From: Actinomadura harenae
GTDB taxonomy: Bacteria > Actinomycetota > Actinomycetes > Streptosporangiales > Streptosporangiaceae
Assembly: GCF_003696215.1 (NCBI RefSeq)
Contig: NZ_RFFG01000002.1
Location: 149,303 to 213,302 of the forward strand
Length of the DNA stretch: 64,000 nucleotides
Reading direction: 5' to 3'
The notes beneath the pieces are model-generated. The model had not been told where the DNA came from. It worked only from the letters and a program-made list of their open reading frames with translations, and made no database searches. Numbering within the stretch: position 1 is the first letter of the stretch; each line of letters starts with the position of its first letter. Positions 15,520 to 24,899 of the stretch are shown one piece after another. A program made the position numbers and the translations under genes.

Positions 15520-16449
15520 ATGCGTCCCCGCCATGTCCTGCTCGCCGTGCTGATCGCCGCGGTCTGGGGCTTCAACTTCGTGCCGATCAAGATCGGCCTC
15601 GAACACTATCCGCCGCTGTTCTTCGGCGCCCTGCGCTTCACCGCGGCCGCCGTGCCCGCCGTGTTCCTCGTGCGGCGTCCGCCCGTCCCGGCGCGCTGGC
15701 TGCTGCTGGTCGGGCTGCCGCTCGGCGTCGGGCAGTTCGGCCTGCTGTTCATCGCGATGCGGATCGGCATGCCCGCCGGGCTGTCGTCGGTCGTCATGCA
15801 GCTCTCCGCGCTGTTCACGGCCCTGATCGCGTGGGCGGCGCTGCGGGAGCGGCTGCACGCCGGGCAGATCGCCGGGATGGCGGTCGCGTTCGGCGGGGTC
15901 GCGTGGCTCGGCGTCCTCCAGTCCGGCGGGACGAGCGGCCCCCTCAGCGCGTTCCTGCTGTGCGTCGCGGGCGCGTTCATGTGGGGTCTGGCGAACGTCG
16001 CGATGCGCCGGATGAACGCGCACGCCACCGGCCCGGTCGACCCGTTCGGGTTCATGGTGTGGATGTCGCTGGTGCCGCCGCTGCCGATGCTCGCCCTGTC
16101 GCTGTTCTTCGAGGGCCCCGGCGACATCGGGCACTCGCTCGCCCACACGTCCCTGGCCGGACTGGGCGCGCTCGCCTACATCGCCTACCTGTCCACGCTG
16201 CTCGGCTTCGGCCTCTGGGGCCACCTCATGCGCACGTACGAGGCCAGCACCGTCGGCATGTACTCGCTGCTCGTCCCGCCGTTCGGGCTGGCCGCGGCCA
16301 TGGTCGTCCTGAACGAGAACGTGAGCCCGGCGCGGCTCGGGGCCGCCGCGCTGATCGTCGGCGGGGTCGCGCTCGGCGCCGTCCGGATCCGGCCGCGCCG
16401 GACGTCCCGGGTCGCCGACCCGGTTCCCGATCCCGTTCCCACGAGGTGA
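15520..16449 (+). CDS. EamA family transporter (DMT superfamily)
   Basis: 309 residues from the ATG at 15520 (a GTG at 15505 would add five residues). Ten hydrophobic helices form two EamA repeats; AVWGFNFVPIKIGLEHYPPL in the first helix region is typical. Members export amino acids or other small metabolites. The stop codon is 5 bases before the DapA-family start, so the two genes form an operon and the substrate may be related to that enzyme. Confidence 0.88.
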   Translation: MRPRHVLLAVLIAAVWGFNFVPIKIGLEHYPPLFFGALRFTAAAVPAVFLVRRPPVPARWLLLVGLPLGVGQFGLLFIAMRIGMPAGLSSVVMQLSALFTALIAWAALRERLHAGQIAGMAVAFGGVAWLGVLQSGGTSGPLSAFLLCVAGAFMWGLANVAMRRMNAHATGPVDPFGFMVWMSLVPPLPMLALSLFFEGPGDIGHSLAHTSLAGLGALAYIAYLSTLLGFGLWGHLMRTYEASTVGMYSLLVPPFGLAAAMVVLNENVSPARLGAAALIVGGVALGAVRIRPRRTSRVADPVPDPVPTR

Positions 16450-16454
16450 CTCCC

Positions 16455-17279
16455 ATGCATGGAATCCATGTCCCGCTGGTCACGCCTTTCACGCCCGACG
16501 GCGAGGTGGACGCCGCGTCGCTCGAACGCCTCGCCCGGCACGTCCTGGACGGCGGGGCGGACGGCCTCGTCGCGCTCGGCACCACCGGCGAGGCCGCGAC
16601 GCTCACCCCGGACGAGGTGGAGACCGTCCTGCGCGTCTCACGGGGCGTCTGCGACGCGTACGGGGTGCCGCTGACCGTCGGCGCCGGAACGATGGGCACG
16701 GACGCCACCATCGCGCAGGCGCGCGAGCGCGCTCCCTATGCGGACACGCTGCTCGTCGTCGCCCCGTACTACCTGCGCCCCACCGAGGACGGCGTCGTCG
16801 CCCACTACGCGTCCGTCGTATCCGCCGTGGACGTGCCGGTCCTCATGTACAACATCCCGTACCGGACGGGCCGGACCCTCTCCGCAGAGGCCCTCCTGCG
16901 CGTCCTGGACTTGGACGGCGTCGTGGGCATGAAGCACTGTCCGGGTGGCATCGACGGAGACACGCTCGTCTTGCTGGCCGAGGCAGGCGAGAAGGTGCTG
17001 TGCGGGGACGACGCCTACGCGTTCCCCATGCGCGCGCTAGGCGCCGGAGGCGTGATCGCCGCGACGGGCAATCTCGTGCCGTCCGCCTACGCGAACCTCG
17101 ATCTCGCCATGCACGACAGGCTCGTCCCGCTGGTGGACGCCCTGTTCTCGGAGCCGTCACCGACCGTCCTCAAGGCGTGCCTGGCGGCTCGCGGGCTGAT
17201 CGACGACGCGTCCGTCCGGGCGCCGTTCCTGCCGCCGAGCCCGGAGACCGTGGAACGCGCCCTCAAGGCCGCCTTCTAA
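16455..17279 (+). CDS. DapA/N-acetylneuraminate lyase family aldolase
   Basis: 274 residues, class I aldolase TIM barrel. The Schiff-base lysine is in VVGMKHCPGG (about 158), the catalytic Tyr in MYNIPYRTGR (about 133) and the substrate loop is GTTGEAATLT (about 42-51). This fits 4-hydroxy-tetrahydrodipicolinate synthase or a related pyruvate aldolase. Because it is tied to an exporter and a LysR regulator rather than to lysine genes, it may not be the housekeeping DapA. Confidence 0.82.
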   Translation: MHGIHVPLVTPFTPDGEVDAASLERLARHVLDGGADGLVALGTTGEAATLTPDEVETVLRVSRGVCDAYGVPLTVGAGTMGTDATIAQARERAPYADTLLVVAPYYLRPTEDGVVAHYASVVSAVDVPVLMYNIPYRTGRTLSAEALLRVLDLDGVVGMKHCPGGIDGDTLVLLAEAGEKVLCGDDAYAFPMRALGAGGVIAATGNLVPSAYANLDLAMHDRLVPLVDALFSEPSPTVLKACLAARGLIDDASVRAPFLPPSPETVERALKAAF

Positions 17280-17288
17280 AAGAAAGCA

Positions 17289-17321
17289 GGTTGGGGGCGC
17301 CCCAGCGGTGCGCCCCCAACC
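17289..17321. terminator. Terminator between the DapA-family gene and hemL
   Basis: GGTTGGGGGCGC and GCGCCCCCAACC form a perfect 12-bp stem with a 9-base loop. On the minus strand it is followed by TGCTTTCTTTT, so it terminates hemL well; on the plus strand it is followed by AAAAAA, so it may work less well for the DapA-family gene. Confidence 0.85.
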
Positions 17322-17330
17322 AAAAAACCC

Positions 17331-18641
17331 TTAGGCCGACGCCGCAGCGGCGGCCTTGGCCGCGTGCGGGAGCGCGTCGACGATCTTCGAGAGCGCGGTG
17401 TCGTCGTGCGCGGCCGACAGGAACCACACCTCGAACGCGGACGGCGGCAGGTAGACGCCGCGGTCGAGCATCGCGTGGAAGAACGCGGCGAACGCGGCGG
17501 TGTGCTGCTTCTGCGCCTGCGCGAAGTTCTGCACGACCGGGACGTCCGTGAAGAAGACCGAGAACAGGTTGCTCGCGCGCTGCAGCCGGTGCGGCACGCC
17601 CTCCTTGGCCAGCGCCTCGGCCGCCGCCTCGGAGACGATCTTCGCGTTGCGGTCGATCGCCGCGTACACGTCGTCGGTCGCGTTCCGGAGCGTGGCGAGC
17701 CCGGCCGCGGTCGCCAGCGGGTTCCCCGACAGCGTCCCGGCCTGGTAGACGGGGCCGGCCGGGGCGAGCCGGGCCATCACGTCGGCGCGGCCGCCGAACG
17801 CGGCGGCGGGCAGCCCGCCGCCCATCACCTTGCCGAACGTCATGAGGTCGCCCGCGACGCCCTCCACGCCGTACCAGCCGGACCGGGACGCGCGGAACCC
17901 GGTGAGCACCTCGTCCACGATCAGCAGCGCGCCGGACCGCTCGCACAGCTGCTTCAGCAGCAGGTTGAAGCCCGAGGTCGGCGGGACGACGCCCATGTTG
18001 CAGGGCACCGCCTCGGTGATCACGCACGCGATCTCGTCGCCGTGGACGGCGAACGCGCGCTCGATCCCGATCACGTCGTTGTAGGGCAGCACGATGGTGT
18101 CGGCGGTGGTCGCGCCGGTCACGCCGGGGGTGTCGGGGAGGGCGAGCGTCGCCGCGCCGGACCCGGCGGCGGCGAGCAGCGCGTCCACGTGGCCGTGGTA
18201 GCACCCGGCGAACTTCACGATCTTGGAGCGCCCGGTGAACCCGCGCGCCAGCCGGATCGCCGACATGGTCGCCTCGGTGCCGGAGTTCACCAGCCGGACG
18301 GCCTCCACCGGCGTCCGCGCGACGATCTCCTCGGCCAGCTCGACCTCGCCGACCGACGGCGCTCCATAGGACGTCCCGCGCCCGGCGGCCTTGGTCACGG
18401 CCTCGACGACCGCCGGGTGCGCGTGGCCGAGGATCATCGGCCCCCACGAGCAGACGAGATCGACGTACTCGTTGCCGTCGGCGTCGGTGAGGTACGGCCC
18501 GCGCGCGGACGCGATGAAACGGGGGGTGCCGCCCACGGCCCGGAACGCTCTCACCGGCGAGTTCACGCCACCGGGGATCACCCGTCCGGCCCGTTCGAAC
18601 AACTCCTGGGACTTGTCTGCTTCGGTCACCCCTCCAGTCAA
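17331..18641 (-). CDS. hemL: Glutamate-1-semialdehyde 2,1-aminomutase
   Basis: 436 residues. This PLP enzyme makes 5-aminolevulinate from glutamate-1-semialdehyde, the second step after HemA in the C5 heme pathway. The N-terminal [14 protein letters not shown] motif and the PLP lysine in [10 protein letters not shown] (about 268) are characteristic. The start is uncertain: TTG at 18641 has no clear ribosome binding site, while GTG at 18629 follows GGAGGG almost directly. In M. tuberculosis hemL abuts the histidine phosphatase gene; here about 7 kb of other genes separates them. Confidence 0.93.
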   Translation of the reverse strand: MTGGVTEADKSQELFERAGRVIPGGVNSPVRAFRAVGGTPRFIASARGPYLTDADGNEYVDLVCSWGPMILGHAHPAVVEAVTKAAGRGTSYGAPSVGEVELAEEIVARTPVEAVRLVNSGTEATMSAIRLARGFTGRSKIVKFAGCYHGHVDALLAAAGSGAATLALPDTPGVTGATTADTIVLPYNDVIGIERAFAVHGDEIACVITEAVPCNMGVVPPTSGFNLLLKQLCERSGALLIVDEVLTGFRASRSGWYGVEGVAGDLMTFGKVMGGGLPAAAFGGRADVMARLAPAGPVYQAGTLSGNPLATAAGLATLRNATDDVYAAIDRNAKIVSEAAAEALAKEGVPHRLQRASNLFSVFFTDVPVVQNFAQAQKQHTAAFAAFFHAMLDRGVYLPPSAFEVWFLSAAHDDTALSKIVDALPHAAKAAAAASA

Positions 18642-18806
18642 CCAGTTGCAGTTCGGTGACGCGCCTTGACCTCGCCTGGTACCGGCCGATATTCCAGCAA
18701 AGGCGTCGTCTGCCCCTTCGGGACAGGCGAGAATGCTTCAGGCGGGATGTCGGTGTCGCGAGCGGCGGCACCCCCGGGTTTCCACCGGCGCCGCCGGATC
18801 GGAGGG

Positions 18807-20507
18807 ATGGCTCACACCGTGGTCGACGGCTGGACGGTTCCGGGATTCACCCATGAGCGGGACCTTGGCGGGGGTTCCGCGGGGCGTGTGGTGCTCGGGG
18901 TGGACGACATGACCCAGACCAAGGTCGCCATCCGCTATCTCGACAAGCGCCTCGAAGCTGACGAGGCGCTCCTGTCGCGGTACCGGATGGTGGCGCGCAG
19001 GCTGTCCCAACTGGAGGATCCGAACGTCGTCGATCTCTACGACTTCGTGGAGAACCCCTCGCCGAGCGGCGGGACGGCGATCGTGATGGAGCGCGCGGAG
19101 GGCGTCTCGCTCCGCCGCATCCTCGCCTCGCGCGGCCCCGCCGGGCCCCTGGCGGCCCTGTCGGCGCTCGGCGGCGTCCTCCTGGGTCTGGCGGCGGGCG
19201 AGGGACGGGAGGTCGTCCACGGGGCGCTCCGGCCCTCCAACGTGATGGTCGCGCCGGGCGGCGAGGCCCGGCTCACCGACTTCGGGCTCGGTTTCGGCCC
19301 GGCCGCCGGGCCGGCCTACGCAGCGCCCGAACTCTGGGAGGGCGCGTCACCGTCGGTGGCGTCCGACCTGTACGCGGCCGCGGCGATCTTCTTCGAGTGC
19401 CTGACCGGACGGCCGCCGTTCACGGCGCGCAGCGCCTCCGGCTGGGGCAGGGCGCACCGCGAGACGCCCATCCCGGTCGACCAGGTGCCCGGGCCGCTGC
19501 GCGACCTGCTCGCGCACGGCCTGGCCAAGGAGCCGGAGAAGCGGCCCACCTCGGCCGCCGACTTCGCCGCCGAGCTCGAGGAGGCGGCGGTCGCGGCGTA
19601 CGGGCCGTCCTGGGAGGCGCAGGGACGGGGCCGGCTCGCCGAGCTGGTCGGGGAGGCCGCGGCCATCCCCGAGCCCGCCCCGCCCAAGATCCGGGTCACC
19701 GGCCAGAACCGCATCGCCGCGCCGTCCGGCGGAGGCCGCGGAGGCGGGCGCCGCAAGGCCGTCGTGGCCCTGGCCGCCCTCGTCGTCGTCGGCGGGGGCG
19801 CCGGCGGCGCCTACTTCGCGATGGGCGGCAAGAAGAGCGGTGACGACCCGCCGCACCCGTCCCAGGAGGCCAGCACCGCGGCCCCCACGCCGCCCGTGCC
19901 GCAGGGCCCGGGCGCGGCCCTCGCCGCGCAGATCCGGGACGCCACGACCCGCACGCCCTCGGCGTCCTTCACGTTCCGGCGGTCGGGTCCGGGCGTCAAC
20001 GTCACCGCACACGGATCGTTCACGCTGGTCACGGGCGCTGAACCGTCCTACACGATGCAGCTCACCGGATCGGGCGACACCAAGCGCGCGGGCCGGACGA
20101 TCGTCATCGGCGGCAACGCCTACGTGCGCGCGGGCAAGACGTGGCGGCAGACCCCGGTGTCGGCCAAGGGCTACCCGTCGCTGGCCGCGCAGATCCGCTC
20201 GGCCGGGTCCGTCTCCGCCCTGACGGCACTGCTGGAGAACTCCACCAAGTTCCAGCACACCGGCGCCGTCTACCAGGGGACGGCATCGCTCGCCGCCCTC
20301 GGCCAGCAGCCCGGCTTCGGCGCCCTGTACGCCGACCTCGCGCGGGCCACGGGCGCGCAGGAGATCACCTTCTTCCTGCGCGTGGACAAGGCCAACCGGC
20401 CCGTCCAGCTGAAGCTGCGCGCGGGGGCCAAGCCGCACTGGCTCCTGACGAACTACACCGAGTGGGCCCACAAGCCCCCGATCGCCGCGCCCAAGACGGG
20501 CGCCTGA
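18807..20507 (+). CDS. Membrane pseudokinase with LppX/LprG-like outer domain
   Basis: 566 residues. The kinase-fold domain (10-275) lacks key residues: the VAIK lysine is Arg43 (VAIRYL), and the catalytic loop reads HGALRPSN (138-145), so the catalytic Asp is Ala140 and the following Lys is Arg142; DFG (158-160) and Asn145 remain. It is therefore probably inactive as a kinase but could bind ATP or other kinases. One membrane helix (about 316-338) is followed by a roughly 200-residue outer domain, beta-rich and similar in outline to LppX/LprG/LolA lipid carriers. The ATG at 18807 touches GGAGGG; an in-frame ATG at 18747 is an alternative. Confidence 0.8.
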   Translation: MAHTVVDGWTVPGFTHERDLGGGSAGRVVLGVDDMTQTKVAIRYLDKRLEADEALLSRYRMVARRLSQLEDPNVVDLYDFVENPSPSGGTAIVMERAEGVSLRRILASRGPAGPLAALSALGGVLLGLAAGEGREVVHGALRPSNVMVAPGGEARLTDFGLGFGPAAGPAYAAPELWEGASPSVASDLYAAAAIFFECLTGRPPFTARSASGWGRAHRETPIPVDQVPGPLRDLLAHGLAKEPEKRPTSAADFAAELEEAAVAAYGPSWEAQGRGRLAELVGEAAAIPEPAPPKIRVTGQNRIAAPSGGGRGGGRRKAVVALAALVVVGGGAGGAYFAMGGKKSGDDPPHPSQEASTAAPTPPVPQGPGAALAAQIRDATTRTPSASFTFRRSGPGVNVTAHGSFTLVTGAEPSYTMQLTGSGDTKRAGRTIVIGGNAYVRAGKTWRQTPVSAKGYPSLAAQIRSAGSVSALTALLENSTKFQHTGAVYQGTASLAALGQQPGFGALYADLARATGAQEITFFLRVDKANRPVQLKLRAGAKPHWLLTNYTEWAHKPPIAAPKTGA

Positions 20508-20515
20508 TCCGGCCG

Positions 20516-20557
20516 ACGCGAACGGCGACCCCGGACGTCCGGGGTCGCCGTTCGCGT
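20516..20557. terminator. 42-base perfect palindrome, pseudokinase terminator
   Basis: The 21 bases from 20516 (starting ACGCGAACGGCG) are exactly repeated in inverse complement through 20557 (ending CGCCGTTCGCGT) with no spacer. The hairpin begins 9 bases after the stop codon at 20507 and separates the pseudokinase from the peptide cassette. Confidence 0.8.
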
Positions 20558-20697
20558 TCCGGACGGTCCTGGACGATCCCGGGCGGGCCTGGACGGGCCT
20601 GGACGCCCCGGACGGGCCCTCCCAGGCGCCAAACCGGCAACTGTCACCAAGATCCACTCTCGGCCGATCGCAGAAGTCACAACGCGGAACCGGCCTC

Positions 20698-20726
20698 TTG
20701 AGCGCTTGATCGCCGCCGGTTAGCTT
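20698..20726 (+). promoter_or_regulatory. Promoter of the Cys-rich peptide gene
   Basis: TTGAGC (20698-20703) and TAGCTT (20721-20726) are separated by exactly 17 bases, a good fit to a housekeeping-type promoter. The start point would be near 20733, leaving a leader of about 90 bases before the peptide start. Confidence 0.6.
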
Positions 20727-20822
20727 CTGGGCAAGCGAGCGCCGGGCGGGTTCCGGAACCGCCCCGACGCCCGACCAGTCCCGCGACCGGAGCGATCCGG
20801 CGTGTCCTGGAGGTGGTTCTCC

Positions 20823-20963
20823 ATGGTCCGTGCCCTCACCAGACTCAGCGACCGAGTGCTCGACAAGGTACTGCCGACCGCCAAGGCCCGGGCCGAGGCG
20901 TGCTGGTGGACCGAGACAGGCATCCACTGCTGCGTCTACGCCGGCCGTACGTACTGCGGCTGA
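20823..20963 (+). CDS. Small cysteine-rich peptide (exported peptide candidate)
   Basis: 46 codons, ATG start with GGAGG nine bases upstream (20809-20813), an ideal spacing. The N-terminal part (1-26) is a charged amphipathic helix beginning MVRALTRLSDRVLDKV; the C-terminal part is CWWTETGIHCCVYAGRTYCG, with Cys27, Cys36, Cys37 and Cys45 plus aromatic residues. This looks like a leader followed by a 20-residue core that could form two disulfides or be modified. No lanthipeptide synthetase, radical SAM, YcaO or protease gene is adjacent. The next gene on the strand is an ABC exporter, with a hairpin between. I cannot name the family; function as signal, toxin or bacteriocin is open. Confidence 0.7.
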   Translation: MVRALTRLSDRVLDKVLPTAKARAEACWWTETGIHCCVYAGRTYCG

Positions 20964-21050
20964 TCGGCGGCCGGGCGTGCGGATCGTCGCGTTGACCTCC
21001 CCTGTTGCGGTGGGACCGGCCATCGCCTCGCCCCGCGCGTCCGGACGGAC

Positions 21051-21081
21051 GGCACCGGCCGGGCCCGACCCGGCCGGTGCC
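21051..21081 (+). terminator. Hairpin between peptide gene and ABC exporter gene
   Basis: GGCACCGGCCGGG pairs perfectly with CCCGGCCGGTGCC over a CCCGA loop, followed by TCTCCGTCCCTCCCC. It has only scattered T residues, so partial read-through is likely, which would give much peptide and little exporter from one promoter. Confidence 0.7.
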
Positions 21082-21110
21082 TCTCCGTCCCTCCCCCGGA
21101 ACGGCCTGCG

Positions 21111-23015
21111 GTGACCCCGCCGCCGAAGGCCCCATCAGAAATGCCGTCGGAAGTGCCGTTGAGGCGGCGTCTGGCGAGCGTCGCGTCCCTGACCTGGCGG
21201 GCGCACCGGCGCGCGGCGCTGGCCTCGGCCGCGCTCGCCGTCCTCGCCGGGCTCGCGCCCGTCGCGACCGCCTGGCTCACCAAACTCGTCCTGGACGGCC
21301 TGACCTCGGGCCGGGGCAGGTCCACCCTGATCCCGCTCGCAGCCGGGCTCGCCGTCTGCGGCCTGTCGGTCACGGTCGTCCCGCACCTGTCCACGTACGC
21401 GCAGCGGCAGTTGCGCCGCGCGGTGCGGGCCCTGGCGTCCGACCGGCTGTTCCGCGCCGTGAACGCCGACGCCGGACTGCGCCGCTTCGAGAGCCCCCGC
21501 TTCCAGGACACGCTGCGCCTCGCCCGCGAGGCCGGCGAGAACGCGCCGGACCGCCTCGTCTCCGGCTCCCTCGCGATCGGCCAGGCGGCGCTGCTGCTGT
21601 CCGGATTCGTCGCCACCCTCCTGGTGATCAACCCGGTGCTGGTCGCGGTGATCTTCCTGGCCGCGCTGCCCGCCGCGTGGATCCAGCTCGGGCTGAGCCG
21701 CGAGCGCGCCCGGACGATGTGGGGCATCAGCCCCGGCCTGCGCCGCCAGATCTTCTACGGCGAGCTGCTGACCAGGCCGGAGGCCGCCAAGGAGGTCCGG
21801 CTGTTCGGCCTCGGCGACTTCTTCCGCGGCCGGATGCTGGCCGAGCTGCGCGCCACCGACGCCGCCGAACGCCGCGTCGACCTGGCCACGGTCCGCCGCC
21901 AGGGGCTGCTCGCCCTGCTCGGCGGCGCGGTCGCGGCCGGCGGCCTGGTCTGGGCGGTGTGGCGGGCGACGGAGGGCGACCTCTCGCCCGGGGACGTCAC
22001 GATGTTCGTCGCGGCCGTCGCCGGAGTGCAGACCGCGCTGAGCCAGATCGTCGACCGCTGGGCGGACGCCCACCAGGCGCTCCTGCTGTTCGGCCATTTC
22101 GTCACGGTCACCGGGGCCGGGCCGGACCTCCCCGTGCGCGCGGACCCGCGTCCCGTCCCCGAGCTGCGCCGGGGCATCGAGCTGCGGGACGTGTGGTTCC
22201 GGTACGGCGACGGGCAGCCGTGGGTGCTGCGCGGGATCGACCTGGTCGTCCCGCACGGCCGGAGCGTCGCCCTGGTCGGGGTGAACGGCGCGGGCAAGAG
22301 CACCCTGGTCAAGCTGCTGTGCCGCCTCTACGACCCCACGCGCGGATCGGTCGCCTGGGACGGCGTGGACCTGCGCGACCTCGCCCCGGCCGAGCTCCGG
22401 GACCGCGTCGGCGTCGTCTTCCAGGACTTCATGGAGTACGACCTGTCCGCCGCCGACAACATCCTGCTGGGCGATCTCACCGCCGCGGACGACCCCGGAC
22501 GCGTCCGGGCCGCCGCCCGCCGGGCCGGGATCCACGACGCCGTCGAGGCCCTCCCGGACGGCTACGCCACCATGCTGAGCCGGATCTTCGCCGGCCCCGG
22601 GGACGAGACGGGGGTGATGCTCTCAGGCGGGCAGTGGCAGCGGCTCGCGCTGGCCCGCGCGCTCCTGCGCGACGACCGTGACCTGCTGCTTCTCGACGAG
22701 CCGAGCTCCGGCCTGGACGCCGAGGCCGAGCACGCCGTCCACGCGTCGCTGCGCGCGCACCGCGAAGGACGGACGAGCGTGCTGATCTCGCACCGCCTGG
22801 GCGCGGTCAGGGAGGCGGACCTCATCGTCGTCCTCGACGAGGGAAGGATCGCCGAGCAGGGCACCCACGACGAGCTCATGGCCCGGGACGGCGCGTACGC
22901 GCGTCTCTTCACCCTCCAGGCGAGCGGCTACGTCTCCGGCGAGGACCACGCGTCCGCCGAGGAGGGCAGCGGTGCGCCGCCGACGGTGCGCGCCCCGGCC
23001 CAGAGGCCCGTCTAG
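21111..23015 (+). CDS. ABC exporter (fused permease and ATPase)
   Basis: 634 residues. The N-terminal membrane domain (about 25-320, six helices) is fused to an ATPase domain with Walker [10 protein letters not shown] (about 390), Q-loop VVFQDF, signature [13 protein letters not shown] (about 503), Walker B LLLLDEP (about 526) and switch His in ISHRLG. This is the homodimeric exporter (ABCB) type. There is no C39 peptidase domain for leader removal. The GTG start at 21111 has a poor ribosome binding site; ATG at 21141 is an alternative. Its position 148 bases after the Cys-rich peptide gene makes that peptide the likely cargo, which is inference. Confidence 0.9.
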   Translation: MTPPPKAPSEMPSEVPLRRRLASVASLTWRAHRRAALASAALAVLAGLAPVATAWLTKLVLDGLTSGRGRSTLIPLAAGLAVCGLSVTVVPHLSTYAQRQLRRAVRALASDRLFRAVNADAGLRRFESPRFQDTLRLAREAGENAPDRLVSGSLAIGQAALLLSGFVATLLVINPVLVAVIFLAALPAAWIQLGLSRERARTMWGISPGLRRQIFYGELLTRPEAAKEVRLFGLGDFFRGRMLAELRATDAAERRVDLATVRRQGLLALLGGAVAAGGLVWAVWRATEGDLSPGDVTMFVAAVAGVQTALSQIVDRWADAHQALLLFGHFVTVTGAGPDLPVRADPRPVPELRRGIELRDVWFRYGDGQPWVLRGIDLVVPHGRSVALVGVNGAGKSTLVKLLCRLYDPTRGSVAWDGVDLRDLAPAELRDRVGVVFQDFMEYDLSAADNILLGDLTAADDPGRVRAAARRAGIHDAVEALPDGYATMLSRIFAGPGDETGVMLSGGQWQRLALARALLRDDRDLLLLDEPSSGLDAEAEHAVHASLRAHREGRTSVLISHRLGAVREADLIVVLDEGRIAEQGTHDELMARDGAYARLFTLQASGYVSGEDHASAEEGSGAPPTVRAPAQRPV

Positions 23016-23695
23016 AGGGCTTCGCAGGCGTCCGAGAGGACGGCGAGCAGGCGCAGGGGGTCGGGCAGGGGGGCGTTCTCCGGCGGGCGGATCCAGCTGA
23101 CCGTCCGGCCGTAGGTGAGCCGCGACGCCGGGGCCACCACGTAGCTGTCGCGGCAGTGCCAGCGCATGCCGGGCGTCTCGGCGACGGTCTCGGGCGAGCA
23201 GTCGAGATGGCAGGACCACCACTCGTCCTCGTCCACGGGGGCGCGGGTGGCGACGAAGAACAGGTGCCGCTCGTCCGCGACGTTCGCGACCGGGCCGCTC
23301 GGGAGGTCCTCGGCGTCGATGCGGGCGAGGGCCTCGGCGCCCGCCGCGGCCGGGACGTCGAAGACGTCGAAGACGCGGCCGGTCGGCAGGATGACGTTGG
23401 CGTCGGGGCGTTCGGTCCACCAGCGGTCGATCACGGCGGGGTCGACGCTGGCCTGGATCGCCCAGGCGGCGGAGACGGGGTGCGCGGCCGGGTCGGGACA
23501 GCCGACGCGGTCGCAGGAACAGGCGCGGTCGCCGCCTTCGGGGGCGTGCGCCCCGGGTACGCAGGGCCAGCCGAGCGCGGCGTAGGCCGCCGCCGCGGCG
23601 GCCGTGGCGAGGGGCTGAGGGCGCTCGCGGTTCCGTTCGCGGGCCCGCCGTCTGCTCCTGTTGCCCGTGACCGCAAGCACGTTGACGCCCCCCAT
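23012..23695 (-). CDS. Bifunctional DNA primase/polymerase domain protein
   Basis: 227 residues from the ATG at 23695. It matches the prim-pol domain found alone in Actinobacteria: the N-terminal helix with [20 protein letters not shown], a cysteine cluster ([15 protein letters not shown]) likely binding zinc, a Trp-rich [20 protein letters not shown] stretch with the acidic catalytic pair (DVFDVP), and an ERHLFF His motif. No helicase domain is fused. It may be a mobile-element relic or a repair primase. Its stop codon overlaps that of the ABC exporter by 4 bases, tail to tail. Confidence 0.75.
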   Translation of the reverse strand: MGGVNVLAVTGNRSRRRARERNRERPQPLATAAAAAAYAALGWPCVPGAHAPEGGDRACSCDRVGCPDPAAHPVSAAWAIQASVDPAVIDRWWTERPDANVILPTGRVFDVFDVPAAAGAEALARIDAEDLPSGPVANVADERHLFFVATRAPVDEDEWWSCHLDCSPETVAETPGMRWHCRDSYVVAPASRLTYGRTVSWIRPPENAPLPDPLRLLAVLSDACEAL

Positions 23696-23849
23696 CACAC
23701 CGGGCCTGGGATCACCGGCCCCGTCCGGCTCCTTGTTAGTCGATGATGCCGGGCGGGAGGCCGCCCGGACACGGCAACCCCCCGGAAACGGTTCCAATTG
23801 ACTAGGAGGAAGTGATCCCCGGCAAACGATCACCTACCTCGCGGCATGG

Positions 23850-24833
23850 TCATCCGAGCTTGCGGGCGACCTCGGTGGCGTAGTAGGTGAGGATCATGTC
23901 GGCGCCGGCCCGGCGGATCGCGGTGAGCGACTCCATGATGGTGCGGTCGCGGTCCAACCAGCCGTTGGCGGCGGCGGCCTCGATCATCGCGTACTCGCCG
24001 CTGACCTGGTACGCGGCGACCGGGACGTCCACGGCGTCGCGGACCCGGCGCAGGATGTCCAGGTAGGCCCCGGCCGGCTTCACCATGACCATGTCCGCGC
24101 CCTCGTCGAGGTCGAGGAAGACCTCGCGCAGGGACTCGTCGGCGTTCGCCGGGTCCTGCTGGTAGGCGGCGCGGTCGCCGAACGTCGGCGCGCACTCGGC
24201 GGCCTCGCGGAACGGGCCGTAGAAGGCGGAGGCGTACTTGACCGAGTAGCCCAGGATCGACACGTTCTCGTGCCCGGCCGAGTCCAGCGCGGAGCGGATC
24301 GCCCCGACCTGGCCGTCCATCATCCCCGACGGCGCGACGACGGCGGCGCCCGCGGCGGCCTGCGCGACCGCGATCGACGCGTACCGCTCGAGGGTCGCGT
24401 CGTTGTCGATCTCGCCGGACGGGGTGACGATGCCGCAGTGGCCGTGGTCGGTGAACTCGTCCAGGCACAGGTCGGCGATGAGGACGGTGGAGTCGCCGAG
24501 GTCGGCGGCCAGGTCGCGCAGCGCGACCTGGACGATCCCGTCGGACGCGTCGCCGGCCGAGCCCACGGCGTCCTTCACGGCCGGGACGCCGAACAGGATG
24601 ATCCCGCCGACGCCGGCCTCGACGGCCTCGTGGGCGGCCTTGCGGAGCGACTCGCGGGTGTGCTGGACGACGCCCGGCATGGACGAGATCGGCTGCGGCT
24701 CGTCGATGCCCTCCTTGACGAACATCGGCAGCACCAGGTCGGCGGGGTGCAGCCGGGTCTCGGCGGTCAGCCGGCGCAGCGCCGGGGTGCGGCGGAGGCG
24801 GCGCGGCCGGGCGACGGGGAACTGGGCGGACAT
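23850..24833 (-). CDS. hemB: Delta-aminolevulinic acid dehydratase (porphobilinogen synthase)
   Basis: 327 residues. It condenses two 5-aminolevulinate molecules to porphobilinogen. The two active-site lysines are in [14 protein letters not shown] (about 195) and [12 protein letters not shown] (about 248); the metal-site region reads [12 protein letters not shown] (about 120). The start is taken as ATG 24833 because GGAG stands nine bases before it; the in-frame ATG at 24842 directly touches that site. It follows the hemD fusion on the same strand after 66 bases that contain a hairpin. Confidence 0.94.
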   Translation of the reverse strand: MSAQFPVARPRRLRRTPALRRLTAETRLHPADLVLPMFVKEGIDEPQPISSMPGVVQHTRESLRKAAHEAVEAGVGGIILFGVPAVKDAVGSAGDASDGIVQVALRDLAADLGDSTVLIADLCLDEFTDHGHCGIVTPSGEIDNDATLERYASIAVAQAAAGAAVVAPSGMMDGQVGAIRSALDSAGHENVSILGYSVKYASAFYGPFREAAECAPTFGDRAAYQQDPANADESLREVFLDLDEGADMVMVKPAGAYLDILRRVRDAVDVPVAAYQVSGEYAMIEAAAANGWLDRDRTIMESLTAIRRAGADMILTYYATEVARKLG

Positions 24834-24857
24834 CTCAGGCATCTCCAGGAAAGGACG

Positions 24858-24893
24858 ACGGCGGGCGCGCCGGGATCACCGGGCGCCCGCCGT
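24858..24893 (-). terminator. Hairpin between hemD and hemB
   Basis: ACGGCGGGCGC and GCGCCCGCCGT form an 11-bp stem with a 14-base loop in the 66-base gap. It has no T-run and lies between two genes of one operon, so it may act as an attenuator or RNA-processing site. Confidence 0.5.
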
Positions 24894-24899
24894 GGGGTT

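Larger units (their letters stand above)
20508..20822. other. 315-base intergenic region before the peptide gene
   Basis: It holds the pseudokinase terminator (20516-20557), a GGACGGGCCTGGACG-like direct repeat stretch at about 20560-20615, the peptide promoter (20698-20726) and a leader with an imperfect palindrome (GGCGGGTTCCGGAACCGCC, about 20745-20763). Confidence 0.7.

Noticed and set aside
16455..17279. Housekeeping dapA
   Set aside because: The family fits, but the transporter and LysR context and lack of lysine genes make a side pathway as likely, so no symbol was given.
20823..20963. Lanthipeptide or other known modified-peptide class
   Set aside because: No LanB/LanM, YcaO, radical SAM, lasso cyclase or C39 peptidase is encoded nearby; only the exporter is.
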